Positions 1 through 7,025 of a stretch of DNA of 22,067 nucleotides are shown in pieces. Position 1 is the stretch's first letter. Every line of letters begins with the position of its first letter. The translations under genes and the position numbers were made by a program. Where the stretch lies: the NCBI GenBank assembly GCA_009774615.1, contig VSOC01000060.1, positions 1-22,067 on the forward strand, written 5' to 3'. The notes beneath the pieces are model-generated. The model was given only the letters and a program-made list of their open reading frames with translations. It was not told the DNA's origin and did not search any database. The stretch is from Lachnospiraceae bacterium (GTDB taxonomy: Bacteria; Bacillota; Clostridia; Lachnospirales; Lachnospiraceae).

Positions 1-432
1 ACCCCAAGCAACCCAGCCACTCCAACTCCCCCAACCGAATGGGGAACCCTGCGCACCGCAGCCTCCCTCATCGTTTCCTACGTAAGCCAGGACACATCCT
101 TCCTCCAGGGAAAACTAAAAACCTTCAGCAACCAACACAACCTACCCGAACCCTTATTTTACGCCCTACTTCGCCAGCTTGATCTGGAAAGAGAACAATT
201 CCAAAAACCCATGGAAGAATTCTCCGAAGGACAAAAGAAAAAAGTTTTAATAGCCGCCAGCCTCCTCACCCCCGCCCACCTATACATCTGGGACGAGCCG
301 CTAAACTATATCGATATCTTTTCACGAATGCAGATAGAAACCCTAATCCAAACCTACCGCCCCACCATGCTCATCGTAGAACACGACCAAAGATTCGCCC
401 AAACCATAGCAACAAAAATCCTGAAACTCTAA
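1..432 (+). CDS. ABC-F ATP-binding protein, Lsa-like ribosome-protection type (3' part only)
   Basis: The reading frame is open from the first base, so the N-terminal ABC domain and the linker lie outside the window. The visible 143 residues are the end of the second ABC domain: a Q-loop-like stretch (SYVSQDTSFL), a degenerate signature FSEGQKKK near residue 74, Walker B with the catalytic glutamate (LYIWDEPLN) and the H-loop (LIVEHDQRF). There is no membrane segment. ABC-F proteins of the Lsa/Vga/Msr group bind the ribosomal E site and displace antibiotics such as lincosamides, streptogramins A and pleuromutilins; the wording around the signature and Walker B resembles Lsa most. A Pro/Thr-rich stretch (residues 1-12) precedes the Q-loop region. 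Codon use is rich in CCC, ACC, CTA and ATA, unlike the minus-strand neighbours, which may mean transfer. ABC-F membership is very likely; the resistance role is inferred and cannot be judged without the missing half. Confidence 0.88.
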   Translation, partial: TPSNPATPTPPTEWGTLRTAASLIVSYVSQDTSFLQGKLKTFSNQHNLPEPLFYALLRQLDLEREQFQKPMEEFSEGQKKKVLIAASLLTPAHLYIWDEPLNYIDIFSRMQIETLIQTYRPTMLIVEHDQRFAQTIATKILKL

Positions 433-467
433 AAAAAGGAACACATATTAAAATCCAGAAACTCTAA
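415..467 (+). repeat. Direct repeat of the ABC-F gene's last codons
   Basis: The 18 bases at 415-432, which include the stop codon of the ABC-F gene, recur at 450-467 with one substitution (AAAATCCTGAAACTCTAA against AAAATCCAGAAACTCTAA). The copies are 35 bases apart, start to start. The second copy is non-coding. It looks like a small tandem duplication of the gene's end. Confidence 0.75.
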
Positions 468-501
468 TAACAAAAAAGAAAACCCCTAGAAAAACAAAAA
501 C

Positions 502-540
502 CCCTTTCCCCAGCCAGCCTACAAAGCAGCGGAGAAAGGG
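502..540 (-). terminator. Probable intrinsic terminator facing dapL
   Basis: Read on the minus strand, CCCTTTCTCC pairs with GGGGAAAGGG (10 pairs including one T-G wobble, 19-nt loop) and is followed directly by GTTTTTGTTTTTC. On the plus strand the same stem has a C-A mismatch and no T-run, so it probably ends transcription arriving from dapL rather than from the ABC-F gene. It lies about 165 nt after the dapL stop. Confidence 0.65.
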
Positions 541-604
541 ATGTGTTCCGTGAGGAATCCCCTCAAAAAACGCCGGCGCTTAGTGAGGTTTTCCACGAAC
601 TTAG

Positions 605-671
605 CGTCCGCTGCGTTTTTTGCGGAGCGAGAGCGCGGTGACGACGGGACACAGCCCTTTCGCAGCGGACG
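605..671. repeat. 11-bp inverted repeat in the non-coding stretch after dapL
   Basis: CGTCCGCTGCG (605-615) is repeated in inverse as CGCAGCGGACG (661-671) with 45 bases between. A 10-base direct repeat GACGGGACAC occurs at 643-652 and 668-677. The 271-base stretch 433-703 contains no convincing gene; it holds the terminator at 502-540, this structure and one copy of the dispersed repeat at 626-655. Confidence 0.6.
626..655 (+). repeat. Dispersed repeat, copy 1
   Basis: Thirty bases beginning AGCGAGAGCG and containing GGTGACGACGG match the minus strand of 14574-14603 at 25 of 30 positions; all five differences are transitions. Similarity continues weakly beyond the core (TTT...AGCGGA). This copy lies in the 3' untranslated region of dapL, in the opposite orientation to dapL. 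Confidence 0.7.
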
Positions 672-703
672 GGACACGAACTACCATCCATTCCCCGCTA
701 TCC

Positions 704-1912
704 CTACAGTCCCTTCATCCTCTCAACCGCCCTCACCGTATTCTCATAACTCCCAAACCCGGTAAGCCGGAAATAATGCTCCCCCTCCGGCCCAAACCCG
801 CTTCCGGGCGTTCCCACCACATGGGCTTTATCCAGCAGCTCATCAAAAAACTCCCATGAACTCCTCTCCCCCGTATGCAGCCACACATAAGGCGAATTCA
901 CCCCGCCAAACACCTCATACCCTAGCTTCTTCAAGCCCTCATAAATCACCTTCGCATTCCGCATATAATACCGGATCTGCTCCCTAATCTCCCTCTGCCC
1001 CTCATCACCATAAACCGCCAGCCCGGCCTTCTGCTGAATATAGGGCGCTCCGTTATACTTCGTCCCATGCCTGCGTGCCCACATTGAATGCAGGGAAACG
1101 CCTTCCCGCACCAGTTCCTTAGGAATCACCGTAAATCCAAGCCTTACTCCCGTAAACCCTGCATTTTTGGAAAAGGATCGAAATTCCACCGCACAGCTTC
1201 TCGCCCCGTCAATCGCAAAGATACTGTGCGGCACATCTTCCTCCTGAATATACGCCTCATATGCCGCATCATACATAATCACCGCGTCATGCGCATTGGC
1301 ATAATCCACCCAAACCTTCAGCTGTTCTCGGTTTAATGTCGTCCCCGTCGGGTTATTCGGATTACACAGATAAATCAAATCCGGCGTTTCTTTTGGAAGT
1401 TCCGGAACAAATCCGTTCTCCTTCGTACAGGGCAGATAAATCACATTCGACCATCTTCCGAAAGTTTCATCCCATTCCCCGGTACGTCCCGCCATCACAT
1501 TAGAATCCACATATACGGGATAAACCGGGTCACACACGGCAATCTTTGCCTCGGCAGAAAACAGTTCCTGGATATTTCCGCAGTCACATTTTGCCCCGTC
1601 CGAGATAAAAATCTCATCCGCGAAAACCTCACAGCCTAACCGCTGATAATCCGTCTTTGCTATCGCCTCACGCAAAAAATCATAGCCCAGATCCGGTGCA
1701 TAGCCGCGGAAGGTTTCTGCATGCCCCATCTCCTCCACCGCCTCATGCATGGCCTTCACAATCGAGGGCGCAATCGGCAAAGTCACATCGCCAATCCCCA
1801 GCCGGATAATCTCCGCTTCCGGATGTTCCTTCCCGTAAGCTGCCACCTTTTTGGCAATGGTAGAAAACAAATAGCTTCCCGGCAGTTTCTGATAATTATG
1901 ATTTATTTTCAT
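704..1912 (-). CDS. dapL: LL-diaminopimelate aminotransferase
   Basis: A PLP-dependent class I/II aminotransferase of 402 residues that converts tetrahydrodipicolinate directly to LL-2,6-diaminopimelate with glutamate as amino donor, the short route to lysine and peptidoglycan DAP. The diagnostic DapL opening (INHNYQKLPGSYLF) and RLGIGDVTLP are present, as are the substrate-site stretch ISDGAKCDCGNIQ, the CNPNNPTGT cofactor motif and the PLP lysine in FRSFSKNAGFTGVRLGF. I chose the start at 1912 because GGAGGA lies just before it and DapL proteins begin there; the frame stays open upstream to an in-frame ATG (1924) that overlaps that ribosome binding site. It follows dapF by 111 bases, whose product acts on the LL-DAP made here, so the two genes form a pathway pair. 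The leader carries two hairpins also seen before glnA. Confidence 0.96.
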   Translation of the reverse strand: MKINHNYQKLPGSYLFSTIAKKVAAYGKEHPEAEIIRLGIGDVTLPIAPSIVKAMHEAVEEMGHAETFRGYAPDLGYDFLREAIAKTDYQRLGCEVFADEIFISDGAKCDCGNIQELFSAEAKIAVCDPVYPVYVDSNVMAGRTGEWDETFGRWSNVIYLPCTKENGFVPELPKETPDLIYLCNPNNPTGTTLNREQLKVWVDYANAHDAVIMYDAAYEAYIQEEDVPHSIFAIDGARSCAVEFRSFSKNAGFTGVRLGFTVIPKELVREGVSLHSMWARRHGTKYNGAPYIQQKAGLAVYGDEGQREIREQIRYYMRNAKVIYEGLKKLGYEVFGGVNSPYVWLHTGERSSWEFFDELLDKAHVVGTPGSGFGPEGEHYFRLTGFGSYENTVRAVERMKGL

Positions 1913-1990
1913 CTCTTCCTCCATCCTGTGCATCCTTTGGCACATATCCAGGTATTGTTACTGTTCACACGTTCACAGTAACCAGGTATT
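1913..1990 (-). promoter_or_regulatory. Structured leader of dapL with two hairpins
   Basis: On the minus strand, in order: ATACCTGG; a perfect 8-bp hairpin GTTACTGT/ACAGTAAC (arms 1975-1982 and 1957-1964, 10-nt loop); a second ATACCTGG; a 5-bp hairpin TGTGC/GCACA (arms 1940-1944 and 1927-1931, 8-nt loop); then GGATGGAGGAAGAG and the start codon. The 9-base CCAGGTATT (plus strand) occurs at both 1948-1956 and 1982-1990, flanking the large hairpin. No T-run follows either hairpin, so a plain terminator is unlikely. The arrangement matches the glnA leader. No known riboswitch class was recognised. Confidence 0.5.
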
Positions 1991-2023
1991 TCCCCACTGC
2001 CGCACCCCGAAAAAAACATCGCT

Positions 2024-2842
2024 CTAAACAATCACTTCCCAGGGCAGATGAATTTCCCCCGTAAAGACCTCGGTTGCTTCCCCCGTCATAAATACATGGC
2101 CGCTTTCCCTGTCCCAGAAAATTTCCAAATCTCCCCCTTTAAGAGAAACCGTCACCCTGTTTTCGGTATAGCCTGAAAGCACTGCCGCCACCGCGCTGGC
2201 CGTTGCCCCGGTTCCGCAGGCCCAGGTTTCCCCGCTGCCCCGCTCCCACACCCGCATTCGGATATGGTTTCGATCCACGATCTGAATAAACTCACTGTTC
2301 GTCCGATCCGGAAAGCGGGGGTGGTTTTCAAAACCCGGGCCGATTTTCTCCAGATCCAGCCCGTCAATCTCATCCATAAAATATACCGCATGAGGATTTC
2401 CCATAGATATCCCGACAAAAGAATAGTCTTTTCCTCCAATCGATATCGGCTCGGGAACAAGGGAGGTCTGCTCGGGAATCCCCATATCCACGGTAACCTT
2501 TTCCACCTTCCCGTCCTTCAAGGTAAACTGCAGCCGTTTATTTCCGGCCTTTGTTTCCACCGTCATGGGATTATTTCCGGAAATGCCGTGTTCATAGGCG
2601 TATTTTCCCACACAGCGTATACCGTTCCCGCACATTGCACCTTCGGTTCCGTCGGCGTTATACATAATCATCCGGCAGTCCGCTTTTTGTGAAGGAGCAA
2701 TGATAATCAGACCATCCGAACCAATCCCCGTTCGCCGCTCACTGACCAGCCGGGCTGTGCGTGCAGGATCTTTTACGTTTTCTTCAAAGCCGTTGACATA
2801 CACATAGTCATTGCTGATGCCATGCATTTTTGTAAATTTCAT
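2024..2842 (-). CDS. dapF: Diaminopimelate epimerase
   Basis: This is a cofactor-independent cytoplasmic epimerase that interconverts LL- and meso-diaminopimelate; meso-DAP feeds peptidoglycan cross-links and lysine synthesis. The 272 residues match the usual length. Both catalytic cysteines are visible in their standard contexts, MCGNGIRCVG (first half) and WACGTGATAS (second half), and the N-terminus has the expected FTKMHGISNDYV. The start at 2842 follows AAGGAG by a normal distance; upstream in-frame ATGs at 2899 and 2881 have no such site and would add residues foreign to the family. It lies 98 bases after the ANTAR gene and 111 bases before dapL, all on the same strand. No strong terminator is visible on either side, so co-transcription with dapL is plausible. 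Confidence 0.96.
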   Translation of the reverse strand: MKFTKMHGISNDYVYVNGFEENVKDPARTARLVSERRTGIGSDGLIIIAPSQKADCRMIMYNADGTEGAMCGNGIRCVGKYAYEHGISGNNPMTVETKAGNKRLQFTLKDGKVEKVTVDMGIPEQTSLVPEPISIGGKDYSFVGISMGNPHAVYFMDEIDGLDLEKIGPGFENHPRFPDRTNSEFIQIVDRNHIRMRVWERGSGETWACGTGATASAVAAVLSGYTENRVTVSLKGGDLEIFWDRESGHVFMTGEATEVFTGEIHLPWEVIV

Positions 2843-2940
2843 CCGATTCTCCTTCTTACCTGTCAAACAATAAACATCCATCCTTAAACCGTAAAACATT
2901 AAAGATTTGAAGTGTTAAAGCAAAAACAAAAAACTTCCTC

Positions 2941-3489
2941 CTACAGATCACAGCCCAGACGCAGAATCATATAGGCCGTTTCCGTCATATCCGTGCCGCT
3001 GTCCATGCTGCATTTTTGGATATAGCGGTGTGCCTGGGCTTCCGTCATATTATTTCTCTCGATAAGCAGACGCTTGGCCTTCTGAATCACCTGCTGTTCT
3101 TCTTCACTGCGTTTTCTGGGCTGGCCGGATTTTATTTTCTTCCGGTTCTGTGCCTGAACCATCATCCCCAGTGTACTGACAAACTCATGAACCTTCAGGG
3201 GCATGGGCAGGTAGACACACCCGGAGGGTGCCGGATGTGTCCAATGGCTGGGCGATGCAAGCAAAAGCATAGCCACCGAATCGGGAAGACATTCTCTAAG
3301 TTCCTCATACAGCATATCAGGAAAGCGAAAGCCATGAATCACTATCCCGCTTTTTATATCGTCACAGATACTTAAGACCTGCGAAGCCGTAGTGCAGAGC
3401 GCCCTTACGGAATATCCGCTCTGTGTTACTATCGTTTTTATCTTTTTTCCGTCTTCCATTTTAGAAAACGCTATCACAATGGGTTCCAC
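2941..3489 (-). CDS. ANTAR-domain RNA-binding antiterminator with degenerate receiver
   Basis: The 182-residue protein has a receiver-like N-terminal half (about 1-110) and a C-terminal ANTAR domain (about 127-180: RSEEEQQVIQKAKRLLIERN, then NNMTEAQAHRYIQKCSMDSG). ANTAR domains bind paired RNA hairpins and prevent transcription termination. The residue where a receiver carries its phosphorylated aspartate reads IVIHGFRFPD, with Gly or His in place of Asp, so conventional phosphorylation looks impossible. The start is GTG at 3489, with GGAGG 8 bases upstream. The gene sits 79 bases after glnA on the same strand. In Clostridium acetobutylicum an ANTAR gene also follows glutamine synthetase and is linked to nitrogen control, so a nitrogen-responsive role is the best guess. 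Its RNA target is not established here. Confidence 0.88.
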   Translation of the reverse strand: MEPIVIAFSKMEDGKKIKTIVTQSGYSVRALCTTASQVLSICDDIKSGIVIHGFRFPDMLYEELRECLPDSVAMLLLASPSHWTHPAPSGCVYLPMPLKVHEFVSTLGMMVQAQNRKKIKSGQPRKRSEEEQQVIQKAKRLLIERNNMTEAQAHRYIQKCSMDSGTDMTETAYMILRLGCDL

Positions 3490-3568
3490 ACCATCATCCT
3501 CCCGTCTGCCAGAAGTCTTGCCCGACTGCCCGTTCGGTCAGCAATGTGATCGCAACGGCAAAACAGAC

Positions 3569-4912
3569 TTAATATTTAAACAGATACTGGTCTACTTCCC
3601 AGTTTGTTACCTGTGCACGGAACTCACGCCATTCTTCTTTTTTTGCCTCTAAATATTTGCTGTAAATATGCTCGCCTAAAACCTTGCGCATAAACGGATC
3701 TTCTTCAAACGCTTCGATTGCCCTTCCCAGGGTATTGGGAATTTGGCTTATCCCTGTTTTTTTCCGCTCTTCTTTGGTCAAAGTGAACGGATTTTTCTTC
3801 ACCGGCTCAGCAAGTTCCAGATGCTTTTCTATACCCTCCAGCCCGGATTCTAAGATTACCGCCAGAGCCAGATACGGATTCATCGCAGAATCAGGGCTGC
3901 GAAGTTCCACCCGGGTTCCGTTCCCGCGGGTAATCGGGATACGCATAAGACAGTTTCTGCTGGCATAGGGCGACCAGCCAATATAAATCGGCGCATCATA
4001 GCCGGGAACCAGCCGCTTATAGGAATTTACCAGGGGATTGGTTAAAAGCGCCATTCCATTGACATGCTTTAACACCCCGGCCATAAAGGCATAGGCGGTT
4101 TTGCTCAGCCCCAGGCCCTTCCGGTCCTTAATATCCTCAAAGACGTTCTTCCCATCTCCGTCAAAGAGGGAAAGGTTAATATGCATTCCGGAACCGTTCA
4201 CCCCTTCCTTGGGCTTTGGCATAAAGGTAGCATGAAGGCCGTGACGCTTGGCAATGGCTTTAACCGCCATCTTAAAGGTCATAATATTATCCGCCGTAAT
4301 CAGTCCTTCATTATAGTGGAAGTCAATCTCGTGCTGGCCCGGGGCAATCTCATGGTGGGAGGCTTCAATCTCAAAACCCATCTCCTCTAAGTTCAGCACA
4401 ATATCCCTGCGGACATTTTCTGCAAAATCCACCGGCCCTACGTCAAAATAGCCTGCCTTTTCATGGGTCGTCGTCGTCGGAAGCCCCTGATCGTCTAAGT
4501 GAAAGAGGAAAAACTCGCACTCCGGCCCGACAAAGAAGTTATAACCCATATTTTTTGCATGGTTTAACGCCTTGCGCAGCACATACCTTGGATCTCCCTC
4601 AAAGGGCGTTCCGTCCGGGCGGTACACGTCACAAATCAGACGTGCCACCTTTCCCTGCTGGGGCCTCCAGGGAAAGATCTCAAAGGTATCCAAATCCGGA
4701 TAAAGGAACATATCCGTTTCATCGTCCCGGACAAAGCCCTCAATCGAAGAACCGTCAAACATACAGCGGTTGTCCAGAGCCTTTTCCAGCTGGCTGACCG
4801 TTATCGCCACATTTTTTAACATTCCAAAAATATCCGTAAACTGAAGCCGGATAAACTCTACATCCTCCTCTTTTGCAATGCGGAGAATATCTTCCTGTTG
4901 ATATCTGCTCAT
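3569..4912 (-). CDS. glnA: Glutamine synthetase, type I
   Basis: The enzyme condenses ammonia with glutamate at the cost of ATP and is the main entry of ammonia into amino acids; it forms a cytoplasmic dodecamer. The 447 residues fit the GSI-alpha subgroup. Visible motifs are DGSSIEGF, the metal site GPECEFFLF, EIAPGQHEID, the ATP-site region VNGSGMHIN, NSYKRLVPGYDAP and RGNGTRVELRSPDSA. No NLYDLP-type adenylylation tyrosine was seen, so regulation is more likely by feedback or gene expression. The start at 4912 follows GGAGGA; an in-frame ATG at 4924 overlaps that site and would add MEEK. The ANTAR gene directly downstream suggests RNA-level control. The 103-base gap to the LCP gene holds a structured leader that resembles that of dapL. 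Confidence 0.97.
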   Translation of the reverse strand: MSRYQQEDILRIAKEEDVEFIRLQFTDIFGMLKNVAITVSQLEKALDNRCMFDGSSIEGFVRDDETDMFLYPDLDTFEIFPWRPQQGKVARLICDVYRPDGTPFEGDPRYVLRKALNHAKNMGYNFFVGPECEFFLFHLDDQGLPTTTTHEKAGYFDVGPVDFAENVRRDIVLNLEEMGFEIEASHHEIAPGQHEIDFHYNEGLITADNIMTFKMAVKAIAKRHGLHATFMPKPKEGVNGSGMHINLSLFDGDGKNVFEDIKDRKGLGLSKTAYAFMAGVLKHVNGMALLTNPLVNSYKRLVPGYDAPIYIGWSPYASRNCLMRIPITRGNGTRVELRSPDSAMNPYLALAVILESGLEGIEKHLELAEPVKKNPFTLTKEERKKTGISQIPNTLGRAIEAFEEDPFMRKVLGEHIYSKYLEAKKEEWREFRAQVTNWEVDQYLFKY

Positions 4913-4976
4913 CTTTTCCTCCATTCTGTGCTCGTTTCACAGCACAAACAGGTATCCTGATAAACCTGAGTTTATC
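4913..4976 (-). promoter_or_regulatory. Structured leader of glnA with two hairpins
   Basis: On the minus strand there is a perfect 7-bp hairpin GATAAAC/GTTTATC with 4-nt loop (4959-4976), then AGGATACCTGTT, then a perfect 6-bp hairpin TGTGCT/AGCACA with 8-nt loop (4927-4946), then GAATGGAGGAAAAG and the start codon. The last 22 bases up to and including ATG differ from the dapL leader at only two positions. The CAGG-ATA-CCTG segment between the hairpins is itself self-complementary. No T-run follows. I looked for the AxxGxx hexaloop pair expected of ANTAR targets and did not find it. Confidence 0.5.
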
Positions 4977-5015
4977 GTCTGCATACATAACACTGCGGTT
5001 TTTGTTATCCCCTGT

Positions 5016-6941
5016 TTAGTGCTCATAGCCGGGGCCGCCTTCATTCTCCTGGTTAGGTTCTGTCGCTATGGGGCGTGTCGTGTACACTGTTCCTGAACGG
5101 CCGTTTCCCGATGCCCCCGGACCTGCACTGCTATCTCCTTCCGGAGCCGAAGGCTGACTGGTATTTGCCCCCGGGCCAAAATTTCCTCCCGGGCCAACCG
5201 ATGTATTTCCTCCCGGACCAGACGAAGGATTGGAGGATGGTGCTGTGGGCATGTTTGTACCGGGTGAGGTCGGTGAAATTCCGCCGGGTCCAAGATGAAG
5301 ATTTTCCTCCGAAATTGTTGATTCCTGTGTCGGCGCTGTAGGTCTTAAAGAAGTCGTACCATTATGATCGTCATCCCTGGTTGCCGAAGACGGATTTCTC
5401 TCGTCGCCGGAAGATTCATTTGTATGCGTTCTGGACTCGGAAGCATTGCTCTCGGACTCACCTTCGGATGCCGATTCATCCGGATGATTGTCCGGATCTT
5501 CCCTTCCCTCAGACTCTCCCTCGGATGTGTTTCCTTCATTCTCTTCATTTTCGTCGGATTCATCCGAAACTTCTGAAGTCCGTTCTCTGGTTTCCTCTGT
5601 TTCGTCCTCTTCCCGGCTCTTGGTTGTCTTCTCCGAAGAACCTGTACTGGAATTCATCCGTTCGATATCTTCCTCATTAAGTTTTTCACCGGAATCCGGC
5701 TGTTTAGCGCTGAGATAAGCGATATCCTTACTGATTTCCTCTACATGATCGGATGGCTTATAATTCTCGGTTCCGAATAAAAACTGATGAAGCTTAACCA
5801 CGTTGGAACTTAAAGTAACCGGAACTACACAGTCAAGTTTTCCCACATCCTGGATTTTTAAGTCAAATGGAAATCCTGCGGTATCCCCAATATGAAAATC
5901 TTTCACAATTAAGGCCAGATCAATTAAATCCTGCATATCCACGCTGGTGGATACCTGGGGGAAACAGGCAAGAATCACTGTGCGCAGCACTTTTAAGTCT
6001 GCTGACTTTGCCTTTGCCAGACACTGGCTGATCACCGCCCGCTGACGCTCTGTACGCCGAAAATCGGTATCCATCTTCCGCAGGCGGCAGTAGGCCACGG
6101 CCTGTACACCGTCCACATGCTGGAAACCAGGGGCTTTCAGATGGAAGGAAGGTATCCCGGTATTTTCAACCACGGATGTGATATAGCCGTTAATCTGGGT
6201 AAATTCTTCCGGTGTTACCTCGATATCCACGCCGCCCAGAATATTTATGCCGTCGGCAATTGCCTTCCAGTTCACCGAAACAAAATCGTCCACTTCAATA
6301 TCCAGATTTTCATTCAGCGCATTGATCGCCTGATCCGGGCCGCCCCGGGCATAGGCTTCATTAATCTTTCGATAAGGATTCTTTTCCCCTACCTTTAAAA
6401 AGGTATCCCGGTAGACACTCGACATCTTAATCTCCCCGGTTTCCCAGTTTATGCTGCAGATAATAATAACGTCAGAATTGGCACCCTTTCCCAGATTTCC
6501 GTCCGTGGAATCCACGCCGAAAACGGCAATTTTCCAGAACCCCTTCTGCACTCTCTTTGTTTCAATATCCAGGTTCGGATTCGTCTTTTCGGCCATATCC
6601 ACACCCAGATCCATCGTCTTTCCAAGCAAATGATTTACATAATAGACAGCCCCGCTCACCGATGCAACAATCAAAAGCAAACCAGCCAGAACGGCAATTT
6701 TCCATGGAGCCAAACGTCTTCCTTTTTTGTATTTTCTTCCTGTTCTTTTTCCCGTACCTCTTCGTTCACCGCCGGAAACCAAACGGCGGCCTGAGGTTGA
6801 AGAAGCACGGGAACTTTCGGAACTGGGCAGCCGGCGGCCCGGTGAACTTATAGGACGACGGCTGACCGGACGACGGCTTGGCCTCCTCGGTGCCTGACCA
6901 TTCCTCTGCCTTGCCGCACGGCTGTTTTTATCAATACTCAT
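5016..6941 (-). CDS. LytR-CpsA-Psr (LCP) family wall-polymer ligase with long low-complexity tail
   Basis: LCP enzymes transfer undecaprenyl-linked polymers such as teichoic acids or capsules onto peptidoglycan outside the membrane. The 641-residue protein has a basic, Arg/Ser/Pro-rich cytoplasmic start (1-76), one membrane segment (about 77-100, IAVLAGLLLIVASVSGAVYY) and an LCP domain (about 137-300) with GANSDVIIICSIN, SVYRDTFL, GGVDIEV and the conserved arginine-rich RKMDTDFRRTERQR. From about residue 415 to the end the sequence is low complexity: first Ser/Glu/Asp/Thr-rich, then a GPGG-repeat Pro/Ser/Gly stretch. The usual family is 300-450 residues, so the tail is unusual. The start at 6941 has GGAGG 8 bases upstream; the open frame before it (to 7010) overlaps the preceding hairpin. 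It lies 84 bases after the L,D-transpeptidase gene, consistent with joint wall assembly. Confidence 0.92.
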   Translation of the reverse strand: MSIDKNSRAARQRNGQAPRRPSRRPVSRRPISSPGRRLPSSESSRASSTSGRRLVSGGERRGTGKRTGRKYKKGRRLAPWKIAVLAGLLLIVASVSGAVYYVNHLLGKTMDLGVDMAEKTNPNLDIETKRVQKGFWKIAVFGVDSTDGNLGKGANSDVIIICSINWETGEIKMSSVYRDTFLKVGEKNPYRKINEAYARGGPDQAINALNENLDIEVDDFVSVNWKAIADGINILGGVDIEVTPEEFTQINGYITSVVENTGIPSFHLKAPGFQHVDGVQAVAYCRLRKMDTDFRRTERQRAVISQCLAKAKSADLKVLRTVILACFPQVSTSVDMQDLIDLALIVKDFHIGDTAGFPFDLKIQDVGKLDCVVPVTLSSNVVKLHQFLFGTENYKPSDHVEEISKDIAYLSAKQPDSGEKLNEEDIERMNSSTGSSEKTTKSREEDETEETRERTSEVSDESDENEENEGNTSEGESEGREDPDNHPDESASEGESESNASESRTHTNESSGDERNPSSATRDDDHNGTTSLRPTAPTQESTISEENLHLGPGGISPTSPGTNMPTAPSSNPSSGPGGNTSVGPGGNFGPGANTSQPSAPEGDSSAGPGASGNGRSGTVYTTRPIATEPNQENEGGPGYEH

Positions 6942-6991
6942 CGGAGAACCTCCTGCTTTTCTTTCTTGTAATCGTTTTACCATAAAAGTCC

Positions 6992-7008
6992 GCCGCCGAT
7001 TGGGCGGC
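6992..7008 (-). terminator. Short GC-rich hairpin after the L,D-transpeptidase gene
   Basis: On the minus strand GCCGCC-CAATC-GGCGGC is followed by GGACTTTTATGG. The T-run is short and starts three bases after the stem, so termination is probably partial, letting some transcription continue into the LCP gene. The same stem with almost the same tail follows hisC at 12089-12105. Confidence 0.5.
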
Positions 7009-7025
7009 AATAAGATAATCCCGCT

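Noticed and set aside
211..432. A separate small gene starting at the ATG at 211
   Set aside because: The frame is open from base 1 and the upstream residues continue the ABC domain, so this ATG is internal.
622..655. A stretch AGCGAGAGCGCGGTGA that resembles part of the tetrahydrofolate riboswitch
   Set aside because: The rest of that riboswitch (opening GGAGAGTAGA and closing GCATCCGCTCC segments) is absent, no folate gene follows, and the stretch belongs to a repeat with a second copy at 14574-14603.
541..859. Two short plus-strand open frames after the ABC-F gene
   Set aside because: They run through the terminator region, the repeat and the end of dapL, show no family features and have no ribosome binding site.
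1913..2023. T-box or lysine riboswitch before dapL
   Set aside because: The leader is only 111 bases, lacks the T-box sequence and terminator, and is too short for a lysine riboswitch.
4913..5015. A classical ANTAR target (two hairpins with AxxGxx hexaloops) before glnA
   Set aside because: The visible hairpins have loops of 4 and 8 bases without the A1/G4 pattern, and no terminator stem with T-run follows.
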